Shown here: piece after piece, positions 59,747 to 64,000 of the stretch
How the letters are laid out: each line of letters begins with the position of its first letter
Numbering within the stretch: position 1 is the stretch's first letter
Source: Nocardia wallacei
Lineage (GTDB): Bacteria; Actinomycetota; Actinomycetes; Mycobacteriales; Mycobacteriaceae
Direction of reading: 5' to 3'
DNA: 64,000 nucleotides
Assembly (NCBI RefSeq): GCF_014466955.1
Contig: NZ_AP023396.1
Location: forward strand, 1,488,001 to 1,552,000
Notes under the pieces: model-generated
The model's database searches: none
Seen by the model: only the letters and a program-made list of their open reading frames with translations
Told to the model about the DNA's origin: nothing
Made by a program: the position numbers and the translations under genes

Positions 59747-61383
59747 TGAGTGACGATGTGGTACTGCGCATTTCGGACCTGGCGGTGCGGTTCGGGGAAC
59801 GGACGGTCGTGGACCGGGTCGGCTTCGACGTGCGGCGCGGCGAGGTGGTCGCGCTGGTGGGGGAGTCCGGTTCCGGGAAGTCGCTGACCGCCCGCTCGGC
59901 GCTCGGGCTGCTGCCGGACGGGGCCTCGGCCTCCGGATCGATCCGGTTGAGCGGCGCCGAGATCGTGGGGGCGAGCGAAGCCCAGCTGCGTGCGGTCCGG
60001 GGCACGCGGGCCGCGATGGTGTTCCAGGAGCCGCAGACCGCGCTGAATCCGGTGCAGCGGATCGGCACCCAGATCGCGCAGGCACTGCGCGCGCACGCGC
60101 CGATCTCGACGCGCGATGCGCGTACCCGGGCGGTGGAACTGCTGGCCCTGGTGGATATTCCGGAGCCGGAGCGACGCGTCGACTGGTATCCGCATCAGCT
60201 GTCCGGCGGCCAGAAACAGCGCGTGGTCATCGCGCTGGCGCTCTCCGGCGAACCGGATCTGCTCATCGCCGACGAGCCCACCACGGCCCTGGACGTGACG
60301 GTGCAGGCCGAGATTCTGGCACTGCTTCGAGAGCTGCGGCGGCGCAAGGGAACCGCGGTCCTGTTCATCACTCACAATCTCGGGGTGGTCGCGGAGATCG
60401 CGGATCGGGTTGTCGTCCTGCGCGGCGGACGGGTGGTGGAGCAGCAACCCGTGCGGGACCTGTTCGCCGCGCCGCGCGAAACCTACACTCGCGCACTGCT
60501 CGCGGCCGTGCCCACGTTGCCCGAGGGCGCCGGTGACGTGGATCTGGAACTCGCCCCTCCCGATGCGACCGAGGGGCCCGAACCGGTGGTGTCGCTGAGC
60601 GATCTCCGCGTCGTCTACCGATCCCGCGGCAAGCGATTCCGGGCGCTGGACGGCGTATCGCTGTCGGTCGCGCCGCGCGAGATCGTCGGTCTGGTCGGCG
60701 AATCCGGTTCGGGCAAGAGCACTCTCGGGCGGGTCGCGTTGGGTCTGGTGCCCGCCGAATCGGGGGAGGTGGTGCTGCAAGGGGTGTCGCTGCGCGGGCT
60801 GAGCGGCCGGGAGCTGCGTGGCCTGCGCAAGCATGTGGCACTGGTGCACCAGGACGTCACCGCCTCGCTGGATCCGCGGCGCACCATCGAGGACTCGATC
60901 GGCGAACCGCTGCGGGTGCATCGGGTGGCGAGCGGGTCGCTGCTGCGGGAGAAGGTCGGGCGGCTGCTCGAATCCGTGCGGCTGCCGGGCGATTACGCCG
61001 CCCGGCGGCCCGGTGAACTCTCCGGCGGGCAGCGGCAGCGAGTGGCGCTGGCCCGGGCGCTCGCGCTGGCGCCGCGGCTGGTGGTGGCCGACGAGCCCAC
61101 CAGCGCCCTGGATGTCTCGGTGCAGGCGCAGGTACTCGAGCTGTTCGCCGACCTTCGCGACGAGTACGGGTTCGCCTGCCTGTTCATCAGCCATGACCTG
61201 GCCGTGGTGCATCAGGTCGCCGACCGGGTGGTGGTGCTGCGGGCCGGGGCGGTCGTCGAGACCGGTACGCCCGGCGAGGTTTTCGGGCGTCCCCGGGAGG
61301 ACTACACGCGGCGGCTGCTGGCCGCGGTTCCCGTCCCTGATCCCGCGCGCCGGTATCACGAGCCGCTGGCACTCGGTGCGTGA
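59746..61383 (+). CDS. Double ATP-binding subunit of the ABC importer (DppD-DppF fusion)
   Basis: A 545-residue protein carrying two complete ABC ATPase domains. Domain 1 has GESGSGKS near 40, LSGGQKQRV near 150 and DLLIADEPTTALD; domain 2 has GESGSGKST near 322, LSGGQRQRV near 425 and LVVADEPTSALD. Each has its H-loop (FITHNL, FISHDL). A single protein thus replaces the DppD and DppF pair, as in other actinobacterial importers. C-terminal extensions after each domain carry the oligopeptide-type RYHEPLALGA end. ATG 59746. Confidence 0.94.
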   Translation: MSDDVVLRISDLAVRFGERTVVDRVGFDVRRGEVVALVGESGSGKSLTARSALGLLPDGASASGSIRLSGAEIVGASEAQLRAVRGTRAAMVFQEPQTALNPVQRIGTQIAQALRAHAPISTRDARTRAVELLALVDIPEPERRVDWYPHQLSGGQKQRVVIALALSGEPDLLIADEPTTALDVTVQAEILALLRELRRRKGTAVLFITHNLGVVAEIADRVVVLRGGRVVEQQPVRDLFAAPRETYTRALLAAVPTLPEGAGDVDLELAPPDATEGPEPVVSLSDLRVVYRSRGKRFRALDGVSLSVAPREIVGLVGESGSGKSTLGRVALGLVPAESGEVVLQGVSLRGLSGRELRGLRKHVALVHQDVTASLDPRRTIEDSIGEPLRVHRVASGSLLREKVGRLLESVRLPGDYAARRPGELSGGQRQRVALARALALAPRLVVADEPTSALDVSVQAQVLELFADLRDEYGFACLFISHDLAVVHQVADRVVVLRAGAVVETGTPGEVFGRPREDYTRRLLAAVPVPDPARRYHEPLALGA

Positions 61384-61397
61384 GCGCCCGCCCGATG

Positions 61398-61871
61398 TCA
61401 GCGCCGGAAGACCACCCACCGCATGGCGCAGTACATGTAGACCGCCTCGCAGGCTCCGGCGGTGATCCGGGCGATGTGGTATTCGACGCCCAGTGCGTTC
61501 AACACGCTGGACACGCCCAGGATGAATGCCAGGTAGTTGATCACCACGACCACCACGTACACCGTGAACTGCGGGCCCACCGCGGCGTGCGAACGAAAGT
61601 TCAGTGTCCGGTTCGCCAGGTAACTCAGTCCGAACGCACAGACATAGGCTACGGTCACGGCGACCGGCAGGCCCACGCCCCACCAACTGTGAAGCACGGT
61701 CAGCAGCATCAGATCGATCGCGAATGTACACCCGTTGATCAGCGCGAAGCCGAGAAACGTCGCGGGCACGACCCCGGCCAGCCCCCACGGCAGCCGCCCC
61801 GCCACCACCGCACACCAGCGATGGAACCACTCGGCCCGCCCCGCCTCCTCCGCACTCGTATCGACCCGCAC
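61398..61871 (-). CDS. GtrA-family membrane protein
   Basis: A 157-residue GtrA-like protein with four hydrophobic helices (about 30-50, 55-80, 95-115, 125-145). Family marks are FALINGCTFAIDLMLL, FGLSYLANRTLNFRSH and the C-terminal RWVVFRR. GtrA proteins help move lipid-linked sugars or are part of cell-wall arabinogalactan assembly in actinobacteria. ATG 61871 is the start. It is convergent with the ABC operon, 14 bp apart. Confidence 0.85.
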   Translation of the reverse strand: MRVDTSAEEAGRAEWFHRWCAVVAGRLPWGLAGVVPATFLGFALINGCTFAIDLMLLTVLHSWWGVGLPVAVTVAYVCAFGLSYLANRTLNFRSHAAVGPQFTVYVVVVVINYLAFILGVSSVLNALGVEYHIARITAGACEAVYMYCAMRWVVFRR

Positions 61872-61951
61872 GCCGCCACCGTGCCATCACCAGGTGTCGG
61901 GAAGATGATCGGCGGGTGAGCGGGGTTACGGCCGCCTGAACACCTCCCGCG

Positions 61952-63688
61952 TCAGGTGGGCAGCGGGAGGAATTCGACGTGGGCGCCGTCGGGGGCGTCG
62001 GGGGGAACGATGACGAGGCCGTCGCGGTCGAGAAGGCCGGCGAGATGGGCGGTGCGGATGTTCGGGTCGCCGAGCCAGCCGCCTTCGGGGGCCGTGCGGG
62101 CTGGGACCATGCGTGGGGCGGGGCCGGAGATTTCGGCGGCGTTGAGTAGTGGCCCGGTGATCTTGCGGGTGGGAGTGCGGCCGCTGCGGCCCGCCACCAC
62201 GGACGGGGCCAGGGCCAGCAGGGTGGCGACCGCGGCGAAGGGGTTGCCGGGCAGGCCCAGAATCGTGGTGGCGCTGTCGGTTTCGGCTACCACCGTGGAG
62301 CCGCCGGGACGCATGCGCAAGCGGTGCACCAGGATTCGCGCGCGGAGCCGGTCGAGGGCGTCGCGGAGTTGATCGGCGGCGCCGCCGCCCGTGGCGCCGA
62401 CGACCACCAGCAGTTCGCAGTCCGTGGCGGCCGCCAGCACCTCGTCGAAACCGTTGGCGGTGTCGCGCAGGTGGACTCGGTCCACGGCGCGAATCCCGCA
62501 CCAGGCCAACAGGTCCGGAAGTACCGGGCCGATGGAGTCTCGGGTCTGGCCGGGGTGCAGCGGGCCCTCGCTGCGGATCTCGTCGCCGGTCATCACGATG
62601 CGGGCGCGGATCGGGCCGCGCACCGCGGCCGTGGCGACCTCAGCGGCGGCGGCCACCGACAGCAGAGCGGCCGAGACCGTGGCGCCCGCGGGCGCCACGA
62701 TGTCGCCCGGCTGCCAGTCCTCGCCGCGGCGGCGCACATCGTCGCGGATCGGGGTGTCGGGCAGCCGCCGCAGCAAGCCCTCCGGTTCGATGTGCGCGAA
62801 TTCGTCCCGCACCACCGTCGTCGTGCCCTCCGGAATGTGCGCGCCGGTGGCGATGCGGACGGCCTCACCGGCCAGCAACCCGACCGGCCGTTCCCCGCCC
62901 GCGAAACCGACATCGTGGCGCAACTGCCACGGACCGTCCCCCGACACCGCGTACCCGTCCATCGCCGACACGTCGAACCGGGGCAGCGCCTCGGCGGCGG
63001 TCAGCGGTTCCGCGAGCGTCGCACCGGGCACGGAACGCAACGTCGCCCGATGGACGGGCAGGCGGGAAAGCTTGCCGCGCAACACACTTCGCGCCTCGTC
63101 GAGTGACAGGGGCGTCGCCTGCGCCCGCGCCCGGCGGATATCGTCGGCGGTGTCGCAATCGGCCACGCCCGGCAGTGGCACCATCACCGTGTCGACCGGA
63201 ACCAGGGCCTTCATGGGCTGGTTCATCAGCGAGTCCAGCCGCTGCAGTCCGGCCAGCAGCGCCGTGCGCCGCCACACCCCGACCAGATATTGCGGCCGCC
63301 CGGACTCGTCGGCGGCGAAGACCGCGTCGGTGCCGGACTCGTTCGCCTGCCGACGCAGGTCCTCCACCACGGCCGCGGTGAGGAACGGCATATCCGCGGC
63401 GAGTACCACCACGAGCTCGGCCGGGAAATCGCATTCGGCCAGCGACCGCAGCCCCGCGGCGATGGCGGCCACCGGACCCGACCCGGCCGGCACCTCCTGC
63501 GCCTGTCGCACCTCCGGACCCAGCTCGGGCCGATGTGGCCCGACCACCACGGTCCGCGCACACCCGACCACCGCGCCCAACGCCGCATCCAGCATGGAAC
63601 GCCCACCGACCACGATCGCGGGCTTGTCCACCCCGCCCATCCGGCTGGCCCGCCCCCCGGCCAGCACGATCGCATCGGCGTCGGTCAC
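61952..63688 (-). CDS. MobA-MoeA fusion, molybdenum cofactor maturation
   Basis: A 578-residue two-domain protein. Residues 1-190 are MobA-like: nucleotide loop VLAGGRASRMGG at 8-19, KPAIVVGG and LAADMPFLT, which attaches GMP to the molybdenum cofactor. Residues 205-578 are MoeA-like: RFDVSAMDGYAV, RIATGAHIPEG, MTGDEIR and LPGNPFAAVATL, which inserts molybdate. The usual TGG-S-G-D motif of MoeA appears only as VGATGGGAADQLRDA, so this site is changed. One protein could do two successive steps for NarG. GTG 63688 is tentative; GTG 63736 is possible. Confidence 0.88.
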   Translation of the reverse strand: MTDADAIVLAGGRASRMGGVDKPAIVVGGRSMLDAALGAVVGCARTVVVGPHRPELGPEVRQAQEVPAGSGPVAAIAAGLRSLAECDFPAELVVVLAADMPFLTAAVVEDLRRQANESGTDAVFAADESGRPQYLVGVWRRTALLAGLQRLDSLMNQPMKALVPVDTVMVPLPGVADCDTADDIRRARAQATPLSLDEARSVLRGKLSRLPVHRATLRSVPGATLAEPLTAAEALPRFDVSAMDGYAVSGDGPWQLRHDVGFAGGERPVGLLAGEAVRIATGAHIPEGTTTVVRDEFAHIEPEGLLRRLPDTPIRDDVRRRGEDWQPGDIVAPAGATVSAALLSVAAAAEVATAAVRGPIRARIVMTGDEIRSEGPLHPGQTRDSIGPVLPDLLAWCGIRAVDRVHLRDTANGFDEVLAAATDCELLVVVGATGGGAADQLRDALDRLRARILVHRLRMRPGGSTVVAETDSATTILGLPGNPFAAVATLLALAPSVVAGRSGRTPTRKITGPLLNAAEISGPAPRMVPARTAPEGGWLGDPNIRTAHLAGLLDRDGLVIVPPDAPDGAHVEFLPLPT

Positions 63689-63790
63689 GAGCCCACCCCC
63701 GCTGCGTTCGTCATGCGCCGATCGTAGTTCGTCCACGGACCCGAACGCCCTGACGGGCGTGCTCGGCGAGTATCGCGCAAAGACCGCGAC

Positions 63791-63820
63791 GCGGTGCGGT
63801 GTTCAGCGGTGCGGTGTTCA
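63791..63820. repeat. Exact 15-bp tandem duplication at a stop codon
   Basis: GCGGTGCGGTGTTCA occurs twice in tandem at 63791-63805 and 63806-63820. On the minus strand each copy starts with TGA; the TGA of the copy at 63820-63818 is the stop codon of the edge gene. Its length equals the 15-bp coding repeats further right in the same gene. Confidence 0.8.
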
Positions 63821-64000
63821 GCTGCCCGCGCTGCCGGTGGACGGTCGCGCCCTGCGCAGTTCGCAGGCCAGCCGGTCGGCATCGGGCCGGTCCGCGCCCG
63901 AACGAGCACAGCCCTGGGAGGTGTAGCCCTCCGCGTTGTAGCCCTGTCGGTCGTAGCCCCACCGGTCGTAACCCCAGCGGTCGTAACCCCAGCGGTCGTA
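63818..64000 (-). CDS. C-terminal end of a YDRWG-repeat protein (partial)
   Basis: The minus strand is open from the window edge for 60 residues: YDRWG three times, then YDRQG, YNAEG and YTSQG, followed by CARSGADRPDADRLACELRR and a short tail ending GSAGS before TGA at 63820-63818. The repeats are 15-bp DNA units, nearly identical at the edge and decaying towards the stop. The pentad alternates acidic, basic and aromatic residues and looks disordered. The rest of the protein is outside the window, so the family is unknown. Two cysteines 16 residues apart follow the repeats. Confidence 0.65.
   Translation of the reverse strand, partial: YDRWGYDRWGYDRWGYDRQGYNAEGYTSQGCARSGADRPDADRLACELRRARPSTGSAGS

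Overview
The window is high-GC actinobacterial DNA, most likely from a mycolic-acid-containing member of the Mycobacteriales such as Nocardia (genus is inference). It carries whiB1, sigH with a zinc anti-sigma factor, the sensor kinase PdtaS, the 24-residue ribosomal protein bL37, an antigen-85-like esterase and GlnR- and KstR-like operator sequences. From 1 to 24.5 kb the gene order follows, from memory, the M. tuberculosis stretch Rv3228 to Rv3205c (rsgA, aroA, SRAP, YbaK, sigH-rshA, TB7.3-like, pdtaS, whiB1, lipid kinase, membrane protein, acetyltransferase, phosphatase, beta-propeller, rhlE, ferritin-like, DUF3107, TetR, DUF3152, moeZ, kinase-like). The additions are a frameshifted Uma2-family gene, an aldehyde dehydrogenase, a small exported protein, a MarR regulator, a second acetyltransferase and an 18-bp minisatellite beside rhlE.

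From 24.6 to 35.1 kb lies nitrogen metabolism. A NarK transporter follows a GntR regulator, which is divergent from a CynX/NimT-type exporter. Then comes a compact operon narK-nirB-nirD-nnaR-cbiX: nitrate/nitrite transport, NADH-dependent nitrite reduction, a HemD-like/winged-helix regulator, and a chelatase that supplies the siroheme NirB needs. A clear GlnR-type box and an unusual cluster of nested, competing inverted repeats precede the operon.

From 35.2 to 45.2 kb is a mixed region: aldo/keto reductase with a divergent MmyB-type regulator, a VOC protein, a secreted mycolyltransferase-like esterase, a Tat-exported metallophosphatase, a TfoX-N protein, an acyl-CoA ligase with an amidohydrolase behind a KstR-like box, and a DUF1772 membrane protein. 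From 45.3 to 53.4 kb is the respiratory nitrate reductase operon narGHJI, with a VapBC toxin-antitoxin pair directly behind narI.

From 53.4 to 61.9 kb a small membrane protein is followed by an arylsulfatase divergent from a complete Dpp/Opp-type ABC importer (lipoprotein, two permeases, double ATPase), and then a GtrA protein. The last 2 kb holds a MobA-MoeA fusion for molybdenum cofactor maturation, which NarG needs, and the C-terminal end of a protein with Tyr-Asp-Arg-Trp-Gly repeats running off the edge. No tRNA, rRNA, CRISPR array, insertion sequence or prophage was seen. All functional calls come from motif recognition and context; no database search was run.
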